Assembly (NCBI GenBank): GCA_024734495.1
Contig: JALMQS010000075.1
Coordinates: 8,479,313-8,543,312 of the forward strand
Reading direction: 5' to 3'
Origin: Forficula auricularia
Lineage: Eukaryota; Arthropoda; Insecta; Dermaptera; Forficulidae
DNA length: 64,000 nucleotides
Position 1 is the first letter of the stretch; each line of letters starts with the position of its first letter. Below are positions 33,022 through 43,814 of this stretch, one piece after another. The translations under genes and the position numbers were made by a program. The notes under the pieces were generated by a model that was not told where the DNA came from, did no database searches, and saw only the letters and a list, made by a program, of their open reading frames with translations.

Positions 33022-33545
33022 AGTGGCAGATTTCAGTGTTTGGGGGCCCTATATTATTTATTTGATAAATTTACAAATGCCACCATTAATAAGATACGAG
33101 GATAAGTCAAAAATTACTTACACTTTTCGTTCTACAACTTACCAAGATAGGTGTACAACAGATACATTATTTTTCGATATAGTCTCCACCTTTAGTAATG
33201 CACTTGGTCCAGCGAGCCACAAGCTTCCGGATGTCTTCCTGGCAGAAGGCTTTCGGTTGGTCATGAAGCCACTTTTGCACCGCATCCAAACGTCCATGAA
33301 TGAGGCAAATCGACGATCTCTCAAAGCTTCCTTGAGCGGTCCAAAGAGATTAAAGTCTGAGGGAGCGAGACCTGGGCTGTAGCGAGGGTGTTCCAGGGTC
33401 TCAAAGCATAGTGACTACATTTTTTGCCTAATTCAAAAATCATACAAATCAAATATATACAATAAAATTTTAATATCTTCATTTGAGATTCTGTCGGCCC
33501 TTTCGGGTTCATGGGCCCAGTCCGCCCACCGTAACACCCGGCCCT
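33022..33545. mobile_element. Possible hAT-like element enclosing the mariner fragment
   Basis: The left flank reads CAGTGGCAGATTTCAGTG then GGGGGCCC. The right flank reads GGGCCCAGTCCGCCC then CCCGGCCCTG. These could be the decayed termini of one element into which the mariner at 33097 jumped. No target duplication was found. Confidence 0.25.
33097..33410 (-). pseudogene. mariner fragment: 3' end and transposase C-terminus
   Basis: The left TIR is CGAGGATAAGTCAAAAATTA, next to TA at 33095. On the minus strand the fragment encodes SDFNLFGPLKEALRDRRFA, then after a frameshift KWLHDQPKAFCQEDIRKLVA and RWTKCITKGGDYIEK, with the stop at 33167-33169. The N-terminal two thirds and right TIR are absent. 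Its TIR matches that of the fragment at 42418-42833, so they are one family. Confidence 0.85.
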
Positions 33546-33879
33546 GAAATTAGCAATTTTTTGTCAGTAAATAGTTTGAGTTAGAAAGATTAAACTTAAC
33601 ACAAAGACGCGGCTTATTGATTCAAACCTTTTTGCCAAATTTCACCCTCTACAGCCGTTCGAAAATTTTAGATATAAGTTATCGTTTTTTAGGGTTCCCA
33701 TCAAAAGTTGAAGAAACCCCATTAGTGTCTATGTAATAATGTAAGTCCATCTGCCCTCTCTAAGTGTCTATGGTAAATAAGATAAAAATGTGAAATTTAC
33801 CATTTATATGTATTCACTTTCTCCGAAATCAAAAAGTGAAATTTTAACCGAATGATTATTTTAGGGAAAATCGAAATTT

Positions 33880-34095
33880 TTGTGTAGCCAAAAATAAAAA
33901 AATTAAATTTTACCTTGGAGAGTGTAAATAGAATTAAGATAATTATTTAATCCAATTCACTTTTAAATGACGATGGGAAAGATCTCAAAAAAAGGACATT
34001 TTTAGGTGATTTTTGTACCTATCGGGGTTCAGAAGTGGCTTTTAACTTAAAATTATGAAAAAACTACAAATTCACTTATTCTATCCTTATAAGAA
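33880..34095 (-). repeat. Interspersed family G, copy 3 (inverted)
   Basis: The inverse of CCATCGTCATTTAAAAGTGA and of TTAATTCTATTTACACTC is shared with 16660-16880. Confidence 0.4.
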
Positions 34096-34451
34096 CAAAT
34101 TTGTTATTTCAAGTATTTTGGATCGTAAGGTATGTTAAGAAATTCTCGACATGCGAGTCCGACTTGCACTTTGCCGGCTTGCGTCTCAAAGATTTCACAT
34201 ATAAAAGCATCGAAACAGTTCAGCATGATAGGGACAAAAACTTAGGATATATTTTGCAAAGCAGCCTTTAGATTTTGGTCGATTAAACTAACATATTTAA
34301 TAAATATTGTTGATAATTTTTGAATTTTATAAAAAAAATAAGTGAAATTAAATTAAAAGATACAATTACAAATTATCATACTTTTTCAATATCACTTTAA
34401 TTTAAATAAAATTTTAATAAAATATCAAATTCCATTTAAAATATCAATAAA

Positions 34452-34878
34452 ATGAATAATTTTGAATTAAGCATCATTGATAGAAAGAAAGCCGATGTAA
34501 GGAGAGTGGAGGCATTCGAGATGTGGATATATGGAAGAATGCTGAGGATCTCATGGATGGAGAGAATGACTAACGTGGAGGTGATGAGACTTATGAAGAA
34601 GGAGAGGGAGGTGATTCTAACAATTAAGAGAAGAAAAATTTTATATATGGGACATATCATGAGAGGGGAGAAATATCAAATACTGCAAAATATTATGCAA
34701 GGAAAAATTATAGGAAAGAGATCCATAGAGAGGTGTCGAAAATCATGGTTTGGGAACCTCAGAGAATGGTTTGGTTGTACTAACCAGCAACTATTTAGAT
34801 CTGCGGTCTCAAAAGTAAAAATCGCCTTAATGATTGCCAAACTTCGGAACGGAGACGGCACCTAAAGAAGAAGAAGAT
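34452..34878 (+). pseudogene. RTE-like LINE reverse transcriptase C-terminus with AAG tail
   Basis: An open 137-codon frame includes VEAFEMWIYGRMLRISWMER, 'RRKILYMGHIMRGEKYQIL', WFGNLREWFGCTNQQLFRSA and KVKIALMIAKLRNGDGT. It is followed at once by a stop and AAAGAAGAAGAAGA. It is the C-terminal tail of a LINE ORF, 5'-truncated, and less decayed than the copy at 28571-29036. There is no RT catalytic core, so it is not functional. Confidence 0.75.
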
Positions 34879-35639
34879 AGAAAGATAAAATATACAAAAT
34901 TGATATTTCTGAAATTCAAGCAGTTCAAATTGTGTGCCTAATTAATCAAGGGCTAAATCAACAACAAGAGGCAATTACACTTGCAATAAGCAATAATTTC
35001 AATAATCTATGGTTTCTTGTAAAAAAATTAAAAATGATTTACTATTTAATAAAGTTTTTATTGGTGGGTCGATTTTTTTGCACTTCAGTACTTTGGCTAC
35101 AGTAAAGAAAATAAAAACACAAAATAGCTTACCTTAACGTCCAAAATTGGTATTTTATAATGATTGAAAAAGATTATTCCTGAACTTTCGAGATATTTAT
35201 AGCCATATTGGAGAACAGTATAGCTAATATTCCTACACAAGTTTATTTAGCTAAAATTCAAAATTAAGTGGGGTGACGAAACTTCACTACTGCCGAAAGT
35301 AAACCACTCTCCCCTGAGGACACATCAAAAAAAATGTTTGATTCCAAAGAATAACATTTCAATTATTTATAGAGCTATAAATTGAATTAATGGGTTATGG
35401 AAAGATTTAATTTTACTTTACATCTAAAATTTGTCAAATTACGAATAAATAATATGTCGGTGATGATTGATGATGACTTAAAAATTAAAAAAAAAATATA
35501 GATATATTTTCTATCATAAAAAAAAAATGTTTTTTTAATACATCAATTCCTCTTTTATTGAGGAACATAAATGTCATTTTCATTTCTGGTTGTTTTTCAA
35601 GTAGTTTCGATAACGCATTTAAATGATAACGGATTACGA
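34879..35639. other. Intergenic, no gene recognised
   Basis: AT-rich. Nothing recognised. Confidence 0.35.
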
Positions 35640-35915
35640 GAATTATCCGAGATGATCTCTTGTCTCGCTCTCTCGTTGATTGAGACTAAATAATAATTGT
35701 ATGAGCAAAACGGCCGACTTGGCAGACATAATGCGGCACACAGGTGGGCGCAGGGAGGCGCAAATAATTGGGCCGAGGGTGGCAACCCCCACCCGGCTCC
35801 CTTCAAGCCATTCCCGACCACCACCTGGAAGGATAATCTTGTCCAAACTTTGTAGGGATTTAAAAGCAATTACGACACGCCCTTCGAGTCGGAATCCTTG
35901 CTGATCGATTCGCAA
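35640..35915. promoter_or_regulatory. GC-rich island, possible regulatory or exonic block
   Basis: GC content is much higher than in the flanks (GGTGGGCGCAGGGAGGCGC, GGGCCGAGGGTGGCAACC). Overlapping open frames of 74-90 codons on both strands have no recognised domain and no clear splice borders. Confidence 0.25.
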
Positions 35916-36131
35916 GATATTGCTCGTTCAAATTTTTCGGCAGCTTTATGGCCTTTTTATTATTCCTTTAGCGAACAAATTATACTTGAGAAAGAGAAGC
36001 AACTTTTCAAGAGACGATCTCTTTATGAATTGAAGAAGAAATTAAGAGAAGAATCAATTGCCCAACACTTTCGAATAAAACTCCTTAGTTATTAATTAAT
36101 ATTCATAATAAATATGAAAAAAAGAAAACAT

Positions 36132-36482
36132 TAAAGGAATCGTAGGGAGTTGGACATGGCTTTAAATTAAATACACGTTTTCATTAAATTTGCCAAAGGT
36201 TTCGTTTTGTAAAAATACTGTTTGAAAATGGTTTTTCTCTTAGTAAAAACTCCAGACAAATAAGTTTAATAAATGAGGTGAGAAAAACTAACCTTACATA
36301 CCATTGTACTTTTGTAAAAATGAAATAATTGATCAATAAAAAGATGTCTAATGGCTTTGTTTCGCTATTTCAGCCACTGAAGAAGTTGCAAAACCGCAAC
36401 GAAACGTTTGGCGTATTTAATGAAAACTTGTATTTAATTTAAAGTTATGTCCAAGGGAGTTGGGTCCCTACGATTCCTTTAA
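36132..36482. mobile_element. Fold-back element with hammerhead-like motif (36.1 kb)
   Basis: Arms of about 80 bp (36132-36208 and 36400-36482) begin TAAAGGAATCGTAGGGA and are reverse complements; the right arm has an 11-bp extra block. The right arm continues a motif CTGAAGA (36377-36383), A, GTTGC-loop-GCAAC, GAAAC (36401-36405), then CG-TTTGG-CG-TA. This is the order of a hammerhead ribozyme core, with one extra A after CTGAAGA. No clear stem I is seen. Confidence 0.6.
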
Positions 36483-37119
36483 TTATTAATCATGGACACG
36501 AATAATGAAATATTAAAGAAAACATTATTTTGATGTAATTTCAAATATCAAAATAAAGACTGATAGAGAAGAATAGAAGTTAGTATTTAGAATCTTTTTT
36601 TATAATTGACTGATGTGAACAAGGTAGTAGCCAGGAAAAATTTCGAGGGGGTTATTTAACAACCGAAGGGTTATGGTGGTATGGATTTACTCCTAGGAGT
36701 AGGAGACATGACCTCCCTGATGCCCAGAATGCTTTTTTTTTAGAGTATTACTTTTTTTTATTAAATTTTTATTGAACGTTTTATTTATATCCTATAAAAT
36801 TTCGATGTTTACATCAACATTTCGGGAGGGGGCTTAACATCCAACCCCCCCCCCCCCCCTCTGGCTAAGGCCATGATCCTGAAGGAGCGTAGAACACTCC
36901 AAAATGTCAACTTTCTAAAAGTTTGAAAATGACTTTTCAATAAATTTTTTTATTTGGAAATTCTTCTTTTTATTATCTTGGCCTACCTATCATTTGATCA
37001 TTAATATTTTATTCATAGCGTTTTCAGCTCCCTTAAATTTCATATATAATAAGAGACCTACTGAATACACTAATTAGAAAGGCGAACCAACAACTATGCT
37101 TCCAAAAAGATGAAACTGA
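36483..37119. mobile_element. Probable MITE remnant with poly-C (36620-36880)
   Basis: The left side reads GGTAGTAGCCAGG, then a TTTCGAGGGGG stretch. The right side reads a C-run, then CTCTGGCTAAGGCC, roughly its inverse. It is consistent with a decayed terminal-inverted-repeat element. The remainder is AT-rich. Confidence 0.35.
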
Positions 37120-37330
37120 TTAATGTATCCTAAAAGTGAAAGAAAAAAAATTGAAAACTATTTTAAGACTCGGCACGATCTCCGTATATTATGAGAATTT
37201 GGCAATATTTATCTACTAATGAGCTAGAAAGTTAAAACTAGTGGTAGAAATTTCTATGACGTTCCATTTATGAATTATTTTAGTTATTGAAATCTAGACC
37301 GAAAAAAAGATGTTTATAATAACTTTTCTC
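37120..37330 (+). repeat. Interspersed family F, short copy
   Basis: The phrases TTGAAAACTATTTTAAGACTC and GGCACGATCTCCGTAT match family F near 20340. Confidence 0.35.
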
Positions 37331-39431
37331 CCCGTTTAAGACATTTTTAAACAAAAATTTTTAAAAAAATTTTAATTTTCTTATGAATTTAATAACCCCT
37401 CCTATTAGGCGGAGAAACCCCGAGTATTTTTACCCGGATTATGAATATAAAATATTCTTTTAGTTATTTTGAGTGGAGACCATCCGATGAAGGTCTAATT
37501 TTGTAGAATTTAAAAAAATAAACAATCTTGTTATAATTATGTATTAACTGTTCTGATTTTATTAAAACTATTCTATTCCAATATATATATATCTAATTCT
37601 TTATCAAAACAAAAGTGAAATTTGAACAGCGATATCTAATATCTTGTATAGAAATTATTTGACGTGTAAACAAGAAGCTTATTTAAATATTCAACTCCTT
37701 GCTGTATGCCCTCTTTCTCTTGATATAGAGACAGACATACAGACAGGTTCATTTAGATCAGAAGCATTTTGTTTGATTTTGAACTTCATTATTCCATCCA
37801 GCCATTATTATTATTAATCATATTTCGACAAAAGAATTTATATTATGAATATTATTATTAATAGGAAAATCTTTTGAAGGAGGGTTGTTGTTGCACCCCT
37901 CTTTGCCCTATTGAAATATTTAAAGCTCACCCCTTTTACGTTTTGTATCATATATCATAAGTAAAAAATGGGGTTAATTTCCAAAAAGAACTCCGTTAAA
38001 TTTAAAAAAAAGAGCTTGAAGATGCGATGCATTTCTTTTTCGTCAATTTCGCAGATTGAAATAAAAAAAAATCAATATTTTTAATAGTGAATTTATATAT
38101 TACTATAAATATGCATGTATTGGGTGGTGTGAGTGAAGGGGTGAGCGAGACCAATTCAATAAGAATACATTAATTCAACTTTACATGAAGATTAAAGAGC
38201 TTTAAGGGTCGTAGTGGATTTAATCCTTTTTTCACCCCTTTCCTTGTCTACAAGAGCGTGTTAAATACCTGATTACACATATATGTATTATAGGGCCTTG
38301 TAAAACCGTAGCTAATACTATAATGACATTTTAGAATGACAAAAAAAATCTTTTTAATTGTCATTTAAAATACTTTTTTGATCTTTGACAGACGGCTGGT
38401 GATAGGGTGAGTTTAAATAGCGTGTCACCTCAAAATAAATATAAATGTTCTACCAAGTGTAGAATATATCGGGCGATCTAATTTATAGAATACTAAATTA
38501 AAAATACTGAGAAAAGGAATTTTATTACACTCGAATGAAAATAAGGAGAGTCAACAATTTTAAAATCAAGTGTTGAATAAGGCTTTTAATATCCACTTAT
38601 ATAATACATGTTTTCTTGTACTTTTTATTTTAATCCTTTATAGTCTAAAAATTTGATATCGGTTTATAATTCCTCTAATTTGAAAATTTTAAAAACTCAT
38701 GAAATAATTTGGAGTATACTGGATGAAATTAATTTGATTGCTATAATATAATTAGTATAAAGGACAAAAGGGAGGGAATATTATCTAAGTCTCTAGGGTA
38801 GCAGTCACACTTGTCAGCTATTTTTATTTCTAGAATATCAACGTTTAAAATATTAAAATAAATCAGCTATTCTGGTTGTTTTCTCACTGTTAGTTGTGAA
38901 GAATCGGATCAAATAAAAATATTAATTTTTAAGCATAACTTTTATGCTGAAAAGTTACTGGTCTAAGCTAAAAATATTGATTTTGTCGCTTGTACTTTGT
39001 GGTCCCTATAAATAATTTATTAAGACAAGAATCATTTGTAAAACTTAAAATCGAGAATAATAAGAGTAGAATTAATTGATAGTGGATGAAATAAAAGTAC
39101 AAGAAACGTTTCCCAAAGGAATTCACACTTGCGAACGTTCAATGGGATTCCTCAAATAAAACACCTTTTTTAGCTTTAGGTTACGTTTTGTTTTGACCTT
39201 ATTGAGACTCTTTTTCACATGAAAATGAAAAGAAATCTTTCTCAAAATATGGAAAGGACGAACTAAATTACATAATCATGTCTATGTGCAAGGCCTCAAA
39301 ATCTCGAGTCGAAACGTAGCCAAAAGCAAATAACACACGTGTTTTATTTTAAAAGGTCCAATTTCCCACCAACTTTATTTATTTGTTTGTTTTTATGTAT
39401 ATTCAGTCTAATATAATGTTTTATCTTTAGA
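37331..39431. other. Intergenic, no gene recognised
   Basis: A 2.1-kb AT-rich stretch without open frames of note, splice-like exons or repeats that I can identify. Confidence 0.35.
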
Positions 39432-39650
39432 AATAAATAGGTTATAATGAAAGGAAGTCCAAATTTTTTATTCAAATACCGACGTTTCGGAGACCCTTTC
39501 TCTCTTCTTCGGGGTAATGAATAGTTATTGATGGGTGAGTATAACTATTCATTACCCTGAAGAAGGAGAGAAAAGGTCTCAGAAACCTCGGTATTTGAAT
39601 AAAAAATTTAAATAATTTGGACTTCCTTTCATTATAACCTATTTATTTCG
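39432..39650. mobile_element. Near-perfect hairpin element with hammerhead-like arms
   Basis: Arms 39432-39528 and 39541-39650 are reverse complements apart from a few mismatches and a 10-bp insertion. They are separated by only 12 bp. Right arm, plus strand: CTGAAGA (39557), A, GGAGA-loop-TCTC, then GAAAC (39582) and CTCGGTA. Left arm, minus strand: CCGAAGA, AAGAGA-loop-TCTCC, GAAAC, GTCGGTA. The arm ends read GGTTATAATGAAAGGAAGTC. Confidence 0.75.
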
Positions 39651-39899
39651 CTTACCATTCCGTCTTTCTAAGAAAATAAATAAAATTAAATTTAGAAATA
39701 AACTTTCTCGTGATTTATTTATTTATTTTTGGTCCTCTGAGGCAATTCGCAAGCAGAAAACTAAAAGTTAAATATACACTCACGAGGAAAGAAATGGAAT
39801 CACTCTCTTTTCATTAATTCAATGATACTTTGTATGTTTCTTTGTAATTTATTAGAAATGTAAATATTTTTTCGACAAGTTTCATTTTTCAGCATTTAA

Positions 39900-40215
39900 T
39901 GGGCCCTCTACACTATGGCCCACCGTGAGCCAAACATGTTGATCATGTTGGCCACCAGTAAAACGAGTTAATTTGACGGTGCCTCCACACAGTGGTCCAG
40001 AGTTGGGCCAATGTCTATGGCCTTGTGGAAACGACACCTAGCCACTGCGCACTTTCGTTGCATAACATTGGCCCTCTTTGAAAAAACCGATCCGAAGGCC
40101 AACCATCGCCAATTTCATCGCCAACATCAACCAATGACCAATACAAGCCAACCCCCCTCTACACTGGCGTTGGCTTGAATTGGCCCAAGTTGGCTCATAG
40201 TGTAGAGGAGGCATA
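39900..40215. mobile_element. MITE with CCCTCTACACTATG ends
   Basis: The terminal inverted repeats are GGGCCCTCTACACTATGGCC and the inverse of GCCTCCTCTACACTATGAGC. The interior is crowded with GTTGGCC/GGCCAAC-type hexamers in both orientations, as expected for subterminal transposase binding sites. An open frame at 40038-40253 is internal to it and not a real gene. The target duplication is not clear. Confidence 0.7.
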
Positions 40216-40689
40216 GAATAAATGTAGAATGGTAACCTAATGGAAATATACATATTATATTATTATTATATTTGAGAATGAAAATTACATTTAATAACTC
40301 GCAAGGGAGGTGATTCCATTTTTTTGCTCGTGAGTGTATAATATAAAAACGACATATTTAGAGTACAGCATTTAGATCTTCTTCTTCCATTTAGAAAAAT
40401 TTGGAAATTTATACCTACATACACAGGTTGTTCATTCTACAGATATTCAAAATAAAAGTAAATGGTCGATCCAATTACCATATTTGACCTGAATATACAT
40501 ATAAAAATTAAATTCTTAAAAAACAAAACTTGCTTTAAAAAATGTCATATTTATATTATTTTATTTAAATGTTTAATTGATTTGCTTCATAAATATTATA
40601 TTTAGCTTATATAGAAATTCGTTTGTGATAGAACCAAACTTATTGTTGAGATTGTTTTTAGTTTGAATAGTAGGAGTAGGAGAGACAGA
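40216..40689. other. Intergenic, no gene recognised
   Basis: AT-rich. Nothing recognised. Confidence 0.35.
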
Positions 40690-40930
40690 CAAGTGGAGGA
40701 CTAATTTAATTTTGCCACGTGGTGGTTGAAGAGTACTTCTTTTTAGTGCAATGGGGTGGGTGCCCCCTTACTTTAACAGATGGCCTCTGACGTCACAGCT
40801 GACGATCGAGAACAACAAAGCAGAATCAATTACAGTTTATATTGTACTTTGGTACAATTGTACTCTTGCTCTACACTTGGCGTAACTATTCTACCCCACC
40901 CGCTGTCCTTCATCCACCCCCTGACAGGTC
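40690..40930. promoter_or_regulatory. Regulatory candidate: CRE and E-boxes
   Basis: A GC-richer block contains a full cAMP-response element TGACGTCA (40788-40795) followed directly by CAGCTG, plus a CACGTG E-box (40716-40721). It also has a palindromic TTGTACTTTGGTACAATTG-like stretch. The clustering suggests an enhancer or promoter. No transcript is identified. Confidence 0.4.
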
Positions 40931-41192
40931 CTTTCCAATTTTTGTTCTATTAAAAAAAATGTCCTTCATAATTATTTCAAACGAAATGAATTTATATTAA
41001 TTTTGAGCTAACGTCAATAGTAGAAATATTGAGAAGATTCTAGTATGCACTTTTTGATTTTTTGATTTGATTTTTTTTTAATTTAATCACGAAAATTCTT
41101 ACGACTTTAAACGTTAAACTCTTTTTCTTTTCTTTTCTAGATTATCACACATTTCGAGGGATGCATTTTTATTTTTATGATTATTTTAACTT

Positions 41193-41991
41193 TTAAGGTA
41201 GTTGTTTCGCGACAATACCAGCAAAAAGTTAATGCTAGAGTATATAGAACATACAATAAGGATTCATAGTTAATAAGGTCAAAACTTAAGGTAGTTGTTT
41301 CACCATTTGAGTTTTCTTAGGATTTTTTTGAAATTTAGACATATTTTTATTTAAATACTTCTGCATCGATTGGTGGCAAAACGAAATTTATGAACAATAT
41401 AGTTCCGGAGATATTAAATTCCAAATATAGAGCTATTCAGACGCTTAAACATTGCACTATACGGGATATCGGAAAGTTTACATACATATTTAATTATAAT
41501 TAAGAAACTCTTCTTACCATTGTTATAAAAAACTAAACCAACATTAAACAATAACTAATAGAATTTTTAAGAAAATTTTAATTCATAGTTACAACACAGT
41601 TTCTGAGATAATAATGAATAAATAATGAAAAATGTATAATGAAAAATTAACACTAAAAACAAGCTGGCAACAACGCATATATTTAACCTAAAAAGTGGAT
41701 TAACTTTGGTACTTTTTTGACGTTTTTTCACTTCAGCTATTGTCGCTACAACTTTCAATCGCTTATTAAGAACTTTTTGTTTTATAAATCTTCCTTTATA
41801 ATGTGCTTTATCTGACATTTCTATGATAAAATATATACAAGCTCGGACAGCGTTGCCAGAATTGTCAAAAGCTAGTAGTTGTACATAAACAGCAAAAAGT
41901 TTTGGGCTTTTGAATTATGAATCTTTATCGTCTGTTCTATATACTCAAGCATTAACTTTTTGCTAGTATTGTTGCGAAACAGCTACCTTAA
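41193..41991. mobile_element. TTAA-flanked transposon with ~105-bp TIRs
   Basis: The TTAA duplications are 41193-41196 and 41988-41991. The 791-bp element starts GGTAGTTGTTTCGCGACAAT, and its end is the inverse of GGTAGCTGTTTCGCAACAAT. About 105 bp of each end are inverted repeats. TTAA specificity fits Kolobok or piggyBac superfamilies. It is internally shortened and carries only the start of a possible transposase. Confidence 0.85.
41567..41818 (-). pseudogene. Possible transposase N-terminus inside the TTAA element
   Basis: An 83-codon frame starts MSDKAHYKGRFIKQKVLNKR and is lysine/arginine-rich for about 40 residues. It then becomes hydrophobic and AT-driven. The basic start resembles a DNA-binding N-terminus of a transposase and lies within the TIRs. 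The later part looks like noncoding readthrough after an internal deletion. I do not recognise the family firmly. Confidence 0.4.
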
Positions 41992-42417
41992 AGACTTTGG
42001 TGGGGGAAAAAAAGTGAAACTAAAGATTTCTTATTTCCTTTTCAACTTTTCCAATGGAATGCATGCAAAATTGAGATTGGGCCTAGTGTAAATATACCAA
42101 TATCGCAAGGAAAATCTACTCTATAGTCGTTTATCTGAGCGAGATTTTTCAACAGCGCTGGCACTTTTGGAATTATTTAAATATAAATTAGAATAAATGG
42201 AAAAATCGGCGGACGATGGTAAATCTGTAAAACCCCTACAAAACTTCACCGTAACAAGTAAGACTTTCTAATCCTTGATGCTGCAACATTATTTCGGATA
42301 TACACCCAATGCTCTTGTGGAGAGTAAGTATATGAATTAATTAATTTTATATTATTATTATTATGATTTTGATTAAGAATCAAAAAGTTCGTGGAATATT
42401 GATATTGAGAGATATAG

Positions 42418-42833
42418 CGAGATCTGGGCTGTAGGGAGGGTGTTCCAGGGTCTCAAATCGTCTCAAAGTTGACGGTCGCCCAGCTCCCTCTTTTTGTGTT
42501 ACCCTCGTTCGGCCACTTTTAAACATTTCCACCCATATAAAACGCTTTTAGGAGATAAAGCACTTTCCCCGTATTATGACAAAAGTCTCCGGTGGATTTC
42601 AGCACCTTTCACACTCTCTGACCACTCCTCGTTGCTCCTCTTTGGTGCAATCTGATAGCGGAGCTGACATGCTTATGCTGTTGTAGCTAGACGACAACTG
42701 ACGCAATCGTGATTAAATTCCGCACACGTGACCACAGACGCGCCAACTCAACGCATGCGCATGCGGCCGCCTCCTATCTTAGTTTAATAAAGTTGTAGAA
42801 CGAAAAGTGTAGGTAATTTTTGACTTATCCTCG
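42418..42833 (-). pseudogene. mariner fragment: 5' end and transposase N-terminus, internally deleted
   Basis: The right TIR is the inverse of CGAGGATAAGTCAAAAATTA, with TA at 42834-42835. On the minus strand, from ATG at 42670-42668: MSAPLSDCTKEEQRGVVREC, then frameshifted AEIHRRLLSYYGESAL, then a jump to ETLEHPPYSPDLA, where it is cut off. The middle of the transposase and the 3' end are deleted. It is the same family as 33097-33410. Confidence 0.85.
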
Positions 42834-43339
42834 TAATATATTTATATAAATCATCTAATTTTTATTTTTTAAAAGCCCTTCGATATTCAAAAACATGCAA
42901 TGGTTCTGAAGCTTTAATGTTCAAAATCTAATCAGTTCTTTATTTTTAGAAATACACACATTTTGTCACCAGAATAAATTTTCAATAGTTTTTTGTTGAT
43001 TGTTGTTATCTGAGTCTCAAACAGAAAAACGATTCTTGAAAATTATTTTTTCCGAATTTCAGGCAAACTTCTGAAATCTCTGGCTACAAATTCTTTCAAC
43101 ACAGAACACTCCAAAGCTAGTTTGAGAATTTCCATTTTGCATATAATGCCATTATATAATACTACAATTCAACAAAAATTCTTGGTTTGTTATTTTAAAG
43201 AATGTTTTCAGAAGCCATTTTTTCGAGCGATTGATTCACAGATAAGAAACTATTTACAATGTGAAATGAATAAAAGAGAAAAATGTGGATAGAGGAGACA
43301 GCGAATTAATTCCTCATCGTTTGCTAGTCGAGTATGTCT

Positions 43340-43470
43340 TTAAGCAACTAAAAATGTTAAGTGTTGTTGTTGTCGGTGACATAATACGGACCAAAGGTAG
43401 GCATTGCAGCCACACCTTGAATAATCCAGCCGAATAATAGATGAGGGAGCTTTTTTACTAGCAGAAAGCC
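43340..43470. other. Exon-like segment, strand and family uncertain
   Basis: The minus strand is open up to TAA at 43357-43359 and can be read as FGWIIQGVAAMPTFGPYY, then VTDNNNT. This faintly recalls an organic-anion-transporter motif (G-x-G, then LG-x-x-Y-x-D-D). The plus strand is open as MLSVVVVGDIIRTK up to a GTAGGC donor-like site. Both could be chance. Confidence 0.2.
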
Positions 43471-43814
43471 GAGTTAAAAACGCCTGGACGCCCTCAAGCA
43501 GTGGAGGCGTCCGAGTGTACCAAACTGAAATGGATCTCTGGTAGAAAAAAACACCATCCATTCAGGCGGCATTTTCTAATGCCTCCATTAATAAAATCCC
43601 TATTTGAATTATAAAAAAAAGAGGGTTCCTATTGCATTTCACTTTTCTAAAAATTTGGAAATAAACTAGTACCTACCTTTCTCAGTTTTTCTAGTTCAAT
43701 GTTAATGTTTTATTTGATAAACTTAGCGCGTTTTAGCGGTGGTTAGAGTATTGAATTATCTTAAAAATTGTTATTTTTTGTGATTTTTAATGTTTAGAAA
43801 TGTTTTAAATGTGG

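Noticed and set aside
32629..33382. Two adjacent plus-strand frames of 106 and 141 codons
   Set aside because: The second is largely antisense to the mariner transposase fragment at 33097-33410. The first covers the E-box block and has no protein-like features.
33022..33545. Firm call of a hAT element enclosing the mariner fragment
   Set aside because: No matching 8-bp target duplication and only partial inverse similarity of the ends. Left as low confidence.
36377..36415. Calling a functional hammerhead ribozyme outright
   Set aside because: The motif has an extra A after CTGAAGA and no evident stem I pairing, so only a resemblance can be claimed.
43340..43561. Organic anion transporter-like exon on the minus strand
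   Set aside because: The resemblance is limited to about 20 residues, ends in a stop where the family continues, and the other strand is equally open. Kept only as an ambiguous exon-like segment.
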